Counted from the stretch's first letter, positions 43,600 through 54,827 are shown. The stretch: DNA of 64,000 nucleotides from Aegilops tauschii subsp. strangulata (GCF_002575655.3 NC_053036.3:649905387-649969386); one strand, 5' to 3'. Notes: generated by a model not told the origin, from the sequence alone. Program-made: numbers and translations.

Positions 43600-44115
43600 T
43601 TTCACATCTTTACAGGGGTGTCATTAGTTCACAATTGGGAATTTTTTTTAGAGATAAGGCATGCGCCCGACTTTATAGATAAAGCCACCAGGCACAGTAG
43701 CAACACACAGGACCAACCAGACAAATAGACGGAATGAACCACAAACATGGGCTCACAATTGGGATTAAACCTTAAATGTAACCATAGTATATTAGATGTA
43801 GGAAAACAACAGCAAATCGAAAGAAAAGTAGTTCCCATGCTGAACTTTATTTTATATAGGCTGAACTGTAGTTTGCCTTCAGTAGATGATTCACAACATA
43901 CGTAGCATGCTTTGAATGAAGAAAAATAAAGTCTTATGAAAACAAACCTAGTCGTAGGTCATCATGCACCACATTAGGGCAGTCGATAGACACGGATGGT
44001 TGTACTTCCGCTCAGCTCTGCATTGCTGAAAATGCTTCTTTGATTGCGGTGAATTCGATGTAAGCGTCCTGGATTGCTGGATGATTTTTAGGCATCTCCG
44101 CAGTGCATACGGAGT
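43600..44115 (-). pseudogene. LRR kinase 3'-end fragment (b), split by a LINE remnant
   Basis: Minus-strand translation of the left-hand coding end gives PKNHPAIQDAYIEFTAIKEA then FSAMQ and a stop, against [20 protein letters not shown] in the parent, followed by the same 3' flank. A 112-bp insertion with 12-bp duplications interrupts the 3' flank at 43641-43752. The upstream kinase domain is missing; GC-rich sequence begins at about 44116. Confidence 0.8.
43641..43752 (-). mobile_element. 5'-truncated LINE-like insertion
   Basis: A 112-bp segment is flanked by a perfect 12-bp duplication, TCACAATTGGGA (43629-43640 and 43753-43764). It starts on the plus strand with ATTTTTTTTA, the complement of a short A tail, followed by sequence like LINE 3' ends (CTTTATAGATAAAGCC). 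Target-primed insertion of a truncated non-LTR element is the simplest reading. The other 3'-fragment copies lack it. Confidence 0.75.
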
Positions 44116-45020
44116 AGAACCGAAGGGGAAAAACAGGAGGAAACAGAGGAGTTTCCTCCTGTTAAGCCGAGGCCGCCGGCCGCAGCATCCCCCTCCGCCG
44201 CCTAGTCCTCGGCATGTCCGCTTTCCCTGCCTCCTCCTCATCTCCCATCCTCCTCACCTCTTCTCTCCACCGCTTCAGCTCAACAATGATAGAGCTGCGG
44301 TCGGTTGTCCTCCGCATGGCCTCTCTCCCTCATGCTGCCAAATGGTACTCATAAGCTCGCCCCGCCCCGCCCCGTTCAACCTGGCTGCCGATCCGTGCCT
44401 CTGGCGTCGCTGCTGCGGAGGTGCACGCCACCTGTTCGACCTCGGTGGCGGCGAGTGATGCGCATTCGTCGACTCGGCACGCATTGCGCCGCCAGCGCAG
44501 CGCCTGGCGTCATCTGTTCTGGTAGCTGTCAAGCGCGTGCCCTCGAGGTGTTCGTCCGAAGGTCTGGTGTCCTCCGCGTGGGACGAGCTGCTTCCTGACG
44601 GTGCGGCGGGGCTTGCGCTGTTTCCTTTCGCAAACAGCCGCCGCGTGAGCTTGGCGTGTGCCTATCTTTGCTGGCCTCAGGGCGCAAGTTCGGCCACGGT
44701 TTCCTGTTTGTTTCATGTCTGCAATGACTCGCCCAATGCTGCATCGTGGCATGCCTCCCGGGATTGCTGCTTCGCCGGTGGACACACGCTGCTTCGGTTC
44801 GCCCTTGGACATTTCTCCTCGGCGGCATGTCGTCCTACATGTCCTCTGGACGGTGACCCGATTCGCCAACCTCTGTTTGTTGTATTCAGGTTCTGGAAAG
44901 TTGCTGTAGTTCATTCGGCTTGCTACTAGGCTGGTTCCACCCTGTAGTAGTAAACACTAAACACACAAAGACTATAACCTTGAGGTAGGAAATACGTACA
45001 ACATAGCACTCGAATTTCCC
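44116..45020 (+). other. GC-rich block copy 2
   Basis: This contains a perfect 13-bp hairpin (AACAGGAGGAAAC, 6-base loop, GTTTCCTCCTGTT; 44132-44163), a GCCACCTGTTCGACC motif shared with 32656-33358, and a 3' part matching 43216-43500. Frames are open on both strands because of GC content; none shows a known domain. Together with the preceding kinase fragment it forms a composite unit repeated in this region. Confidence 0.5.
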
Positions 45021-45029
45021 CTAGGCAAA

Positions 45030-45335
45030 GGAAACTAGTCGTAGGTTGACATGCACCAGACCAGCAGTGTGTGGGCACTCGATAGACATGGATGGTTGTA
45101 ATTCTGCTCAGCCCTGCGGTGCTGAAAATGCTTCTTTGATTGCGGTGACTCCAATTCCTGGATTGCTGGACGATCTTTAGGCGTCTCCGCAGCACACAGC
45201 GGACCAATCTTAACAAGAGTGATGATGAAGATCATTGTTCCTGCAGCCATTTGATGGTTTTCCTGGCCTAAACTACTCCCTGCTTCTTCATCTTGGTTCA
45301 TCACATATAACAGAAGGGTTTGATGATTCTAGGGT
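45030..45335 (-). pseudogene. LRR kinase 3'-end fragment (c), longest coding part
   Basis: Minus-strand translation shows AGSSLGQENHQMAAGTM, then [20 protein letters not shown], clearly the C-terminal kinase segment of the parent ([17 protein letters not shown], then [20 protein letters not shown]). After PAIQE a small deletion shifts the frame before the parental end. The 3' flank includes the TCGTAGGT and CACCAGACCAGCAG blocks. Kinase subdomains I to X are absent, so it cannot encode an enzyme. Confidence 0.85.
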
Positions 45336-45445
45336 CTACAATCTCACAAATAATATAGAACAGAGTAATGGATCGAGTTTTTTCTTCCATCACATCTTCC
45401 TTATTGCTTCCTTCATGGATTCGTTATCACACAGTATTTCTTGTT

Positions 45446-45836
45446 GATGGCAGGCAAACTGGAAGTGTGTACAAGAACGTAAAGAGGCAGATTGAAAGGG
45501 GCATTGCTTTCCCGACATGCTTGCCTGTGAACAACACTTGCCATATTAATTGTCCCCGCTTGCCAGTGATAGTGCAGTCCTACGAGAAAATGATATGTCA
45601 AAACGTGTTGTCTTGCTTTAGCCTTTTATACCCTGTGTCTGTCCTCTTATTTTACCATGAGCCTTGAGGATTTATTCTGATCTCATTTGACATAGGTGTA
45701 GATTGTCATATTGACGGTTTTATTGCTGTGCTGACTCATACACATGGCCGGTTACTGGAAGAGCAGTTAATGTTCTTGCTGCTGCGAAGACACTAGCACA
45801 AGTTGCAATAAAGCTTGTTAGACCTGGAAAGAAGGT
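45446..45836 (+). pseudogene. EBP1/PA2G4-like gene fragment
   Basis: Plus-strand translation from 45446 gives GSVYKNVKRQIERGIAFPTC then LPVNNTCHINCP, matching the M24-fold EBP1 (ErbB3-binding protein 1) segment KNVKRKIERGxAFPTCxSVNNTVCH. After an intron-like gap ending at an AG near 45695, a second piece reads GVDCHIDGFIAVLTHTH and, in a shifted frame, VTGRAVNVLAAAKTLAQVAI then KLVRPGKK, followed by a GTACGT donor. One codon is missing in the first piece and the second is frameshifted, so it is a broken copy of two internal exons. The functional gene, a regulator of growth and ribosome assembly, must lie elsewhere. Confidence 0.8.
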
Positions 45837-46089
45837 ACGTCATGTACAGATTATCACTGTTTTTTCTGATTGGTTGCCATTTTCACAAATTATCTTGTCT
45901 TCTGTTACTGCATGGTTGTCGATAGTTCTCCCTGGATGTACTGGTCTTCTCCTTTCTATTTTAATGGTCTGATGATACGCTGGCTTTATTAGTATTCCCC
46001 TCTTCCCTCTGCCCCCCAGATCGAAACTGTCTTCTCCAAAAATTACTTTATTTGTGTGAGAGAAATGTGTTATCCTTGGCACATGTGTT

Positions 46090-46489
46090 TCAGTTTTCAA
46101 CTTTAACAGTTTGATGTGCAAGTTTAACATCTCTACGGGGTGTGGTTAGTTCATCGTTGCGCTTCAAACTTAAAGTAACACAAGTTTATTAGGTGTACAA
46201 AAAAGAAAATCCAAGTCGAAAGAAAAGTTCCATTGTCAAACTTTATTCTATATAGGCTGAACTATAGTTTGCCTTCAGTACAAGTACAAATTTGCTAGTG
46301 AAATGGAAGATAATTCACAACATAGCACACTTTGGATGAAGAAATGTAAAATAAATCCTTGTGTAAGAAAACTACTAGTACGCCATCGTGCACCGGACCA
46401 GCAGTGGGCGGGGTAATTGATACGGATGGTTGTACTTTTCTTCAGCCCTGCAGTGCTGAAAATGCTTCTTTGATTGCTGTTGAGTAACA
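46090..46489 (-). pseudogene. LRR kinase 3'-end fragment (d), cut by a retrotransposon
   Basis: The same 3' flank as the parent (AGTTTAACATCTCTACGGGG, TATAGTTTGCCTTCAGTACAA, the TGCACCGGACCAGCAG block) leads to the last codons, with AGCACTGCAGGGCTGA on the minus strand. It ends after a few coding bases where an LTR starts at 46490. Confidence 0.75.
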
Positions 46490-47364
46490 TGATTGTATTG
46501 GATACATAGAATAGACTAGGAAAGTATTCTGGCTTGTCTTATACTCCAAGTAGATCATGTACTCCTATATATATGCCCACGAGGCTCAAGAAATACAACT
46601 AATATTCCACCAAATCCCTCTCTCCCTTCTAACATGGTATCAGCCTAACCGATCCAATCCCTAGCCGCCGCACGACGCTTCCGCCGCGCGCCGCCCCCGG
46701 GGCGGTCGGCCTCCATGACCGCCGCCGGGGGCCGCGCCGCCCGTATCTAGGGTTCGTCCGCCGGTCGTGTTGACCGGCTGCCCTAGAGAGTCTTTTCCCC
46801 GAGCCTTACTCCGGGGTTTTCTCTCTCCCGCCGGTCATCTTGATCCCGCGGTTTCTTTTTGGTTTTCCGATCTATTCTTGATCGGTTTGCGTCGCCCACC
46901 GCCGCCGTCGACCCCGAGCGCCTCTACTCCGACCCCGGCGCGACCAGCCGGCCTCTGCTCCGACCCGGCGGCCACGCGCACCGAGGCGGCCCGTCCGGGC
47001 CAGCCGCCGTCCGCGCGTCGGTCCGCCCGTCGCCATGCGCTGGCCGTCACCGCCCTGCTCCGATCGGGACACCTGCATCGCCCCGACCCGGTGGCCTCGC
47101 GCCATGCGACGGCCAACCATAGCCATCGCTCGCGCGCCGGCCCGCCCATCGATCCACGTCACCCGCTTCCGCCGCATTTGCACGGCGGCCCGGCGGTCTA
47201 CATTGCCGGCCTCGTCCTCGGCTGCATCGGGACGGCTGCATCAGGCTCGTCGGCTGCCTCAAGTCGGGCACCGCTGCTCCGTTGGTCGCTCGGGCCTCGC
47301 TGCCCGGGCGCCGGCGCTATTTTGGCAGCCCGGGTGCAGGTGCTGACAAGCTCGTCCGCACGAC
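46490..47364 (+). mobile_element. 5' end of a short-LTR Copia-like element
   Basis: A putative LTR of 145 bp (46490-46634) begins TGATTGTATTGG, has a TATATATATG promoter stretch near 46568 and ends TTCTAACA. It is directly followed by TGGTATCAG, the initiator-Met tRNA primer-binding motif of plant Copia elements. The leader beyond is very GC-rich (about 46660-47340), with many overlapping open frames on both strands but no recognised gag domain. The element is interrupted or truncated at about 47365 by the next LTR. Confidence 0.65.
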
Positions 47365-49215
47365 GTATATAAAGGAGGAGAGGGGAGCCGGCCGGCTCTC
47401 CTTGGCGCGCCCCCAAGAGAGGAATCCTACTAGGACTCCAAGTCCTAGTAGGTTTCCACCAAAAGGGAGAGAGGGGGAAGGGAGGAGAGGGAGAGGGGAA
47501 AGGAAAAGGGGGCGCCCCCCCTCCTAGTCCAATTCGGACTCAAGGGGGAGGGGGCACGCAGCCTGCCCTGGCCGCCCCTCTCTCTCTCTCCACTAAGGCC
47601 CATCGAGGCCCATTAGTTCCCCCGGGGGTTCCGATAACCCTCCGGCACTTCGGTTTTATCCGAAACTACTCCAGAACACTTCCGGTGTCCGAACATAGTC
47701 GTCCAATATATCAATCTTTATGTCTCGACCATTTTGAGACTCCTCGTCATGTCCGCGGTCATATCCGGGACTCCGAACTACCTTCGGTATATCAAAACAC
47801 ATAAACTCATGATACCAATCGTCATGGAACGTTTAAGCGTGCGGACCCTACGGGTTCGAGAACTATGTAGACATGACCGAGACTCATCTCCGGTCAATAA
47901 CCAATAGCGGAACCTGGATGCTCATATTGGTTCCTACATATTCTACGAAGATCTTTATCGGTCAAACCGCATAACAACATACGTTGTTTCCTTTGTCATC
48001 GGTATGTTACTTGCCCGAGATTCGACCGTCGGTATCTCAATACCTAGTTCAATCTCGTTACCGACAAGTCTCTTTACTCGTTCCATAATACTTCATCCCG
48101 CAACTAACTCATTAGTTACATTGCTTGCAAGGATTATAGTGATGAGCATTACCGAGAAGGCCTAGAGATACCTCTCCGAAACACGGAGTGACAAATCCTA
48201 ATCTCGATCTATGCCAACCCAACAAACACCATCGGAGACACCTGTAGAGCATCTTTATAATCACCCTTTTACGTTGTGACGTTTGATTGCACACTAAGTG
48301 TTCCTCCGGTATTCGGGAGTTGCATAATCTCATAGTCATAGGAACATGTATAAGTCATGAAGAAAGCAATAGCAACAAACTAAACGATCACAGTGCTAAC
48401 CTAACGGATGGGTCAAGTCAATCACATCATTCTTCTAATGATGTGATCCCGTTCATCAAATGACAACTCATGTCAATGGCTAGGAAACTTAATCATCTTT
48501 GATTAACGAGCTAGTTCAAATAGAGGCATACTAGTGACACTCTGTTTGTCTATGTATTCACACATGTACTAAGTTTCCGGTTAATACAATTCTATCATGA
48601 ATAATAAACATTTATCATGATATGAGGAAATAAATAATAACTTTATTATCTCCTCTAGGGCATATTTCCTTCACTCTCCCACTTGCACTAGAGTCAATAA
48701 TCTAGATTACACATTAATGATTCTAACATCCATGGAGTCTTGGTGTTGATCATGTTTTGCTCGTGGAAGAGGCTTAGTCAACGGGTCTGCAACATTCAGA
48801 TCAGTATGTATTTTGCAAATCTCTATGTCTCCCTCCTTGACTTGATCGCGGATGGAATTGAAGCGTCTCTTGATGTGCTTGATTCTCTTGTGAAATCTGG
48901 ATTCCTTTACTAAGGCAATTGCTCCTGTATTGTCACAAAAGATTTTCATTGGACCCGATGCACTAGGTATGACACCTAGATCGGATATGAACTCCTTCAT
49001 CCAGACTCCTTCATTTTCTGCTTCCGAAGCAGCTATGTACTCCGCTTCACACGTAGATCCCGCCACGACGCTTTGCTTAGAACTGCACAAACTGAAAGCT
49101 CCACCGTTCAAAATAAACACGTATCCGGTTTGTGATTTAGAATCGTCCGGATCAGTGTCAAAGCTTGCATCGACTTAACCGTTTACGACGACCTCTTTGT
49201 CACCTACATAAACAA
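47365..49215 (-). mobile_element. Truncated Copia element: 3' LTR and RNase H end
   Basis: The LTR on the minus strand starts TGAAGGAAATATGCCC at 48673 and runs to about 47365, where its R/U5 end appears missing. Upstream of it (48674-48690) is the purine-rich GTGCAAGTGGGAGAG. It is followed on the right by the end of a Copia pol. Beyond 49215 the sequence switches to Gypsy 3' sequence. It is closely related to the element at 53113-61869 in pol and more distantly in the LTR. Confidence 0.8.
48707..49205 (-). pseudogene. Copia RNase H C-terminal fragment
   Basis: Minus-strand translation shows VVAGSTCEAEYIAASEAENE, FCDNTGAIALVKESRFHKRI and KIHTDLNVADPLTKPLPRAK, nearly identical in pattern to the RNase H of the full Copia element at 59640-60120. 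A TAA replaces the Tyr codon before VDASFDTD (about 49175). Reverse transcriptase and everything upstream are missing. Confidence 0.9.
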
Positions 49216-49577
49216 GAAACCAAGTGTAAAACAACAAAACAAAAAATAAGGCATTCATAGGCTGCCAAGCCTTCATGTCAAGTGTTATTCAAGGGCCACA
49301 CAGCCGCTAAGTTAAACGTTAATTCAAACCTCGTAAGCCGGACCTCACATGACCAATCGCCGTTTTAATTTTGACAAATTCAGGGTCTGTAAATGATTGA
49401 TTAGCAAGTGTACGACGAATCATTCCAGAATTACCTGGTCGGAGTAGCAGGCAAACAAAGGCAGGATAACCCAGATTGTTTGGTGAATACACCTGGCATC
49501 CAAGCCTATTACCAGGGTCAACAAAGCTCAGTTCATTAACAAGGAGCCCCCAAGTAATATTTTAGTCCAGGCGTATA

Positions 49578-49725
49578 GCCGGATCAGTAGGGTAGTCATA
49601 GCTATGCTCAATGAGCAGGAAGCCCCTAAGTATTTTATAATCATGCCATACGAGCCGGATCAAAAGGGTAGTCATAGCTATGCTCAACAAGCAGGAAGCC
49701 CCCAAGCGATCGTATGAAGTGATAA
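49578..49725 (-). repeat. 76-bp tandem repeat in the Gypsy 3' region
   Basis: Units starting GCCGGATCA at 49578 and 49654 share GGGTAGTCATAGCTATGCTCA, followed by AGCAGGAAGCCCC and AAG. A partial unit precedes them (AGGAGCCCCCAAGTAATATTTTA, about 49540). Confidence 0.85.
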
Positions 49726-49798
49726 TAAAGACTCATATTCTCAGAAATGAAACGACAGAGGACCTGAATTATCAGGGATGCCGACTTTATTATATTCA

Positions 49799-50950
49799 TT
49801 ATAATATATACATTGACAAAGTATGTACATCAGAAGGGCCAGTGGCCCAAGTGTAATAAGGCCGAAGATGAGCAATATTCCACGGCCGGCGGGTCTCTTC
49901 CTCCGACGTGCGTGAGTCCTTGTGGGTTCGAACATCGATAAGGTAGTATGACCCGTTGTTCAGACTTTTGCTGACCACAAAGGGCACTTCCCAAGGTGGG
50001 GATAACTTGTGCATATCAGTTTGATCCTGGATAAGCCGGAGCACCAAATCGCCTTCTTGAAAGGTGCTGGTTTTAACCCGACGGCTATGATAACGACGCA
50101 GATCTTGCTGGTAAATCGCCGAACGAGCCGCCGCAAGGTCACGCTCCTCATCCAATAGGTCAATAGCATCCTGACGTGCTTTTTCATTATCAACTTCCAC
50201 ATAAGCCGCCACACTGCGCGAGTCGTGACGGATGTCACTAGGGAGAACCGCCTCTGCTCCGTAAACCATGAAGAAAGGCGTGTAATCCGTAGATCTGTTG
50301 GGGGTGGTATTGATGCTCCATAATACTGAGGGTAATTCCTCCACCCAACAACCCGGCGTCCTCTGCAAAGGGACCATAAGCCGGGGCTTGATGCCTCTCA
50401 AAATTTCTTGATTGGCTCGTTTAGCTTGGCCATTAAACTGGGGGTGAGCCACTGATGATACATCAAGCCGAATATGCTCTTGTTGACAGAATTCTTTCAT
50501 AGCACCCTTGGCAGATTAGTGCCATTATCAGTTATAATGCTGTGGGGATAGCCAAAACGGAAAATCATCTTTTTGATGAATTGAACCGCTGTCGCCGCGT
50601 CACACTTACTAACCGGCTCTGCCTCAACCCACTTTCTGAATTTGTCAACCGCCACCAAAAGGTGGGTGTTTTTATCCTTGGACCTTTTAAAAGGACCAAC
50701 CATACCAAGCACCCAGACTGCAAACGACCAAGTAATTGGAATCATGCTCAATTCTTGAGCCGGCACATTAGCTCGTCTTGAAATTTTGGGACAACCGTCA
50801 CATTTACTGACATAATCTTCTGCATCAGCATGATCCGTCAGCCAATAAAACCCATGACGAAAAGCCTTGGCTACGAGAGACTTAGAGCCGGCATGATGAC
50901 CACAATCCCCTTCATGAATCTCTCATAGAATCTCACGGACCTCCTCAGGG
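49799..50950 (-). pseudogene. Gypsy integrase, frameshifted
   Basis: The H2C2 zinc region (HEGDCGHHAGSKSLVAKAFR, then CDGCPKF) lies at about 50920-50790. The catalytic core follows, with the KYKNTHLL-like region KDKNTHLLVAVDKFRKWVEA and IITDNGTNL (Asp), then SVAHPQFNGQAKRANQEI (Glu region) and the C-terminal GDLVLRLIQ fold to 49799. Breaks are an in-frame TGA near 50925 and a one-base loss near 50512, between DNGTNL and AKGAMKEFCQ. In an active element this enzyme inserts the cDNA copy. Confidence 0.85.
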
Positions 50951-51135
50951 GAAATGCAACGTTGAAACACCCCTGTGACACTGCAACGGTGCAACTCTCC
51001 GTTGACAATAGTCATTGACTTAGACCGCCAGGTTATCTGCCTTCCCGAAGTTTCATCTTCAGGTAACTCGCCCCGGGTCATATAAGCCAAATATGGAACT
51101 GTCCAATCAGGAATAGCTTGAAGAGCCGCAACGAA

Positions 51136-51600
51136 CTATGCCTCTGGGTCAGGAATAGCAAGGTCTTCCTCTGTAGGCAATTTGACTAAAGGGTTATGCA
51201 GAATATCAAGGAAAATGTTAGGTGGCACCGGCTTACGTTGGGACCCTAACCGGCTCAAAGCATCAGCCGCCTCATTTTTCCTGCGATCAACATGTTCCAC
51301 TTGATAACCTTCGAAATGACCAGCAATAGCATCAACCTCGCGGCGATAAGCCGCCATGAGCGGGTCCTTAGAATCCCAAGTGCCTGAAACTTGCCGAGCC
51401 ACCAAATCTGAGTCACCAAAACACCTCACCCGGCATAGATTCATCTCTTTAGCCATCCGAAGACCATGGAGTAAGGCTTCATACTCAGTTTCATTCTTAG
51501 TACAAGGGAACATCAACCGTAAAACATAACAAAATTGATCACCTCGTGGGGAAGTCAAAATAACTCCAGGCCCCCAGCCTTCCAACTACCTGGATCCATC
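51136..51600 (-). pseudogene. Gypsy additional RNase H (aRNH)
   Basis: Minus-strand translation shows HFDGSR, a TAG stop, then EGWGPGVILTSPRGDQFCYV, TKNETEYEALLHGLRMAKEM, RCFGDSDLVARQVSG and VDRRKNEAADALSRLGSQR. These are the DGS, E and D motifs of RNase H. An in-frame stop follows IPDPEA at 51136. Confidence 0.8.
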
Positions 51601-53107
51601 AAAGTGAATAGTACAATATGTGCTATCTGGCTTCCTCCTCAGGTGTCTGAAGCTCTGTCCAATCATTGATGACATCCACAAGTGCTTGAGATTTGATAGC
51701 TGTGCGAGGCATATATTTTAAGCCATGGAGTCCAAGCTCAATGGCCCACTTGGCTACCTGATGTCTACTACACAACCTTCTTCTTGTAGACGTTGTTGGG
51801 CCTCCAAGTGCAGAGGTTTGTAGGACAGTAGCAAATTTCCCTCAAGTGGATGACCTAAGGTTTATCAATCCGTGGGAGGCGTAGGATGAAGATGGTCTCT
51901 CTCAAACAACCTTGAAACCAAATAGCAAAGAGTCTCTTGTGTTCCCAACACACCCAATACAATGGTGAATTGTATAGGTGAACTAGTTCGGGGAAGAGAT
52001 GGTGATAAAAGTGCAATATGGATGGTAGATATAGGTTTTTGTAATCTGAAAATATAAAAACAGCAAGGTAACTAATGATAAAAGTGAGCACAAACGGTAT
52101 TGCAATGCTTCGAAACAAGGCCTAGGATTCATACTTTCACTAGGGCAAGTTCTCTCAACAAGGATAACATAATTAGATCATATAACAATCCCTCAACATG
52201 CAACAAAGATTCACTCCAAAGTCACTAATAGCGGAGAACAAATGAAGAGATTATTGTAGGGTACGAAACCACCTCAAAGTTATTCTTTCCGATCAATCCA
52301 TTGGGCTATTCCTATAAGTGTCACAAACAGCCCTAGAGTTCGTAGTAAAATAACACCTTAAGACACAAATCAACCAAAACCCTAATGTCACCTAGATACT
52401 CCAATGTCACCACCAGTATCCACGGGTATGATTATACGATATGCATCACACAATCTCAGATTCATCTATTCAAACCAACACAAAGAACTTCGAAGAGTGC
52501 CCCAAAGTTTCTACTGGAGATTCAAGACGAAAACGTGTGCCAACCCCTATGCACAGATTCCCAAGGTCACGGAACCCGCATGTTGATCACCAAAACATAC
52601 ATCAAGTGAATCAATAGAATACCCCATTGTCACCACGGGTATCCCACGCAAGACATATATTAAGTGTTTTCAAATCCTTAGAGTCAATCCGATAAGATAA
52701 CTTCAAAGGGAAAACTCAATCCATTACAAGAGAGTAGAGGGGAGAAACATCATAAGATCCAACTATAATAGCAAACTTGCGGTACATCAAGATAGTTCCG
52801 AATCAAGAACACGAGAGAGAGAGATCAAACACATAGCTACCGGTACATACCCTCAGCCCCGAGGGTGAACTACTCCCTCCTCGTCATGGAGAGCGCCGGG
52901 ATGATGAAGATGTCCACCAGTGATGGATGCCCCCTCGGGCAAGGTGCCGGAACAGGGTCCCGATTGGTTTTTGGTGGCTACAGAGGCTTGCGGCGGCGAA
53001 ACTCTCGATCTAGGTTTCTTTTCAGGGGTTTCTGTATTTATAGGAATTTTTGGCGTCGGTCTCACGTCAGGGGGGTCTCCGAGTCATCCATGAGGTAGGG
53101 GGGCGCC

Positions 53108-53112
53108 CAGGG
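53108..53112 (+). repeat. Target site duplication of the Copia element, left
   Basis: CAGGG lies directly before the 5' LTR and is repeated at 61870-61874 directly after the 3' LTR. Confidence 0.95.
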
Positions 53113-54826
53113 TGTTGGAAATATGCCCTAGAGGCAATAATAAATGGTTATTATTATATTTCTTTGTTCATGGTAATTGTCTATTATTCATGCTATAATT
53201 GTATTGTCCGGAAATCGTAATACATGTGTGAATACATAGACCACAACGTGTCCCTAGTAAGCCTCTAGTTGACTAGCTCATTGATCAACAGATAGTCATG
53301 GTTTCCTGACTATGGACATTGGATGTCATTGATAATGGGATCACATCATTAGGAGAATGATGTGATGGACAGGACCCAATCCTAAGCATAGCATAAAAGA
53401 TCGTGTAGTTTCGTTTGCTAGAGCTTTTCCAATGTCAAGTATCTTTTCCTTAGACCATGAGATCGTGCAACTCCCGGATACCGTAGGAGTGCTTTGGGTG
53501 TGCCAAACGTCACAACGTAACTGGGTGACTATAAAGGTGCACTACGGGTATCTCCGAAAGTGTCTGTTGGGTTGGCACGGATCGAGACTGGGATTTGTCA
53601 CTTCGTGTGACGGAGAGGTATCTCTGGGCCCACTCGGTAATGCATCATCCTAATGAGCTCTATGTGACTAAGGCGTTAGTCACGGGATCATGCATTGCGG
53701 TACGAGTAAAGAGACTTGCCGGTAACGAGATTGAACAAGGTATTGGGATACCGACGATCGAATCTCGGGCAAGTAACATACCGATTGACAAAGGGAATTG
53801 CATACGGGATTGATTGAATACTCGACACCGTGGTTCATCCGATGAGATCATCGTGGAACATGTGGGAGCCAACATGGGTATCCAGATCCCGCTGTTGGTT
53901 ATTGACCGGAGAGGCGTCTCGGTCATGTCTGCATGTCTCCCGAACCCGTAGGGTCTACACACTTAAGGTTCGGTGACGCTAGGGTTGTAGAGATATGTGT
54001 ATGCGGAAACCCGAAAGTTGTTCGGAGTCCCGGATGAGATCCCGGACGTCACGAGAGGTTCCGGAATGGTCCGGAGGTGAAGAATTATATATAGGAAGTC
54101 AAGTTTCGGCCACCGGGAAAGTTTCGGGGGTTACCGGTATTGTACGGGACCACCGGAAGGGTCCTGGGGGTCCACCGGGTGGGGCCACCTATCCCGGAGG
54201 GCCCCGTGGGCTGAAGTGGGAAGGGAACCAGCCCCTAGTGGGCTGGGCGCCCCCCCATGGGCCTCCCCCCATGCGCCTAGGGTTGGGAACCCTAGGGTGG
54301 GGGGCTTCCCACTTGCCTTGGGGGGCAAGGCACCCCCTTCCCCCCTTTGGTCGCCGCCCCCTTGAGATCCCATCTCCAGGGCCGGCGCCCCCCCAGGGGG
54401 CCTATAGAAAGGGGGGGAGGGAGGGCAGCAACAACACAGCCTTGGGCGCCTCCCTCCTCCCCTGCTACACCTCTCCGTCTCGCAGAAGCTCGGTGAAGCC
54501 CTGCCGAGACCCGCTACATCCACCACCACGCTGTCGTGCTGCTGGATCTCCATCAACCTCTCCTTCCCCCTTGCTGGATCAAGAAGGAGGAGACGTCGCT
54601 GCACCGTACGTGTGTTGAACGCGGAGGTGCCGTCCGTTCAGCACTCGGTCATCGGTGATTTGGATCACGGCGAGTACGACTCCGTCATGCATGTTCATTG
54701 GAACGCTTCCGCTCGCGATCTACAAGGGTATGTAGATGCACTCCTTTCCCCTCGTTGCTAGTATACTCCATAGATGCATCTTGGTGAGCGTAGGAAAATT
54801 TTAAAATTATGCTACGAATTCCAACA
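53113..54826 (+). repeat. 5' LTR of the Copia element
   Basis: 1714 bp, from TGTTGGAAATATGCCC to TTCCAACA. The TATA region reads TATAGAAA (54403-54410), whereas the 3' LTR has TATATAAA. Small indels against the 3' LTR lie in C or G runs near 54146 and 54360. Open frames in it (for example 53995-54618) are not genes; both LTRs carry them. Confidence 0.95.
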
Positions 54827-54827
54827 G

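Larger units (their letters stand above)
49216..51758 (-). mobile_element. Tat-lineage Gypsy retrotransposon, decayed and truncated
   Basis: The minus-strand order is RNase H, integrase, then a long non-coding 3' part. The additional RNase H type (GPGVILTSPRGDQF, NETEYEALLHGLRMAKEMN) before the integrase is characteristic of the Tat lineage. The 3' part contains tandem 76-bp repeats. A second Gypsy LTR inserted at 51759 cuts the pol upstream of RNase H. The left limit near 49215 meets a truncated Copia element. No LTR of this element was identified in the window. Confidence 0.75.

Noticed and set aside
46767..47416. Several overlapping 60-200 codon frames on both strands
   Set aside because: The DNA is extremely GC-rich Copia leader sequence; open frames are expected by composition and none resembles gag.
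53995..54618. 207-codon plus-strand frame and its twin at 61035-61661
   Set aside because: Both lie in the paired LTRs of one retrotransposon, are Pro/Gly-rich from GC content and differ by frameshifts between the LTRs.
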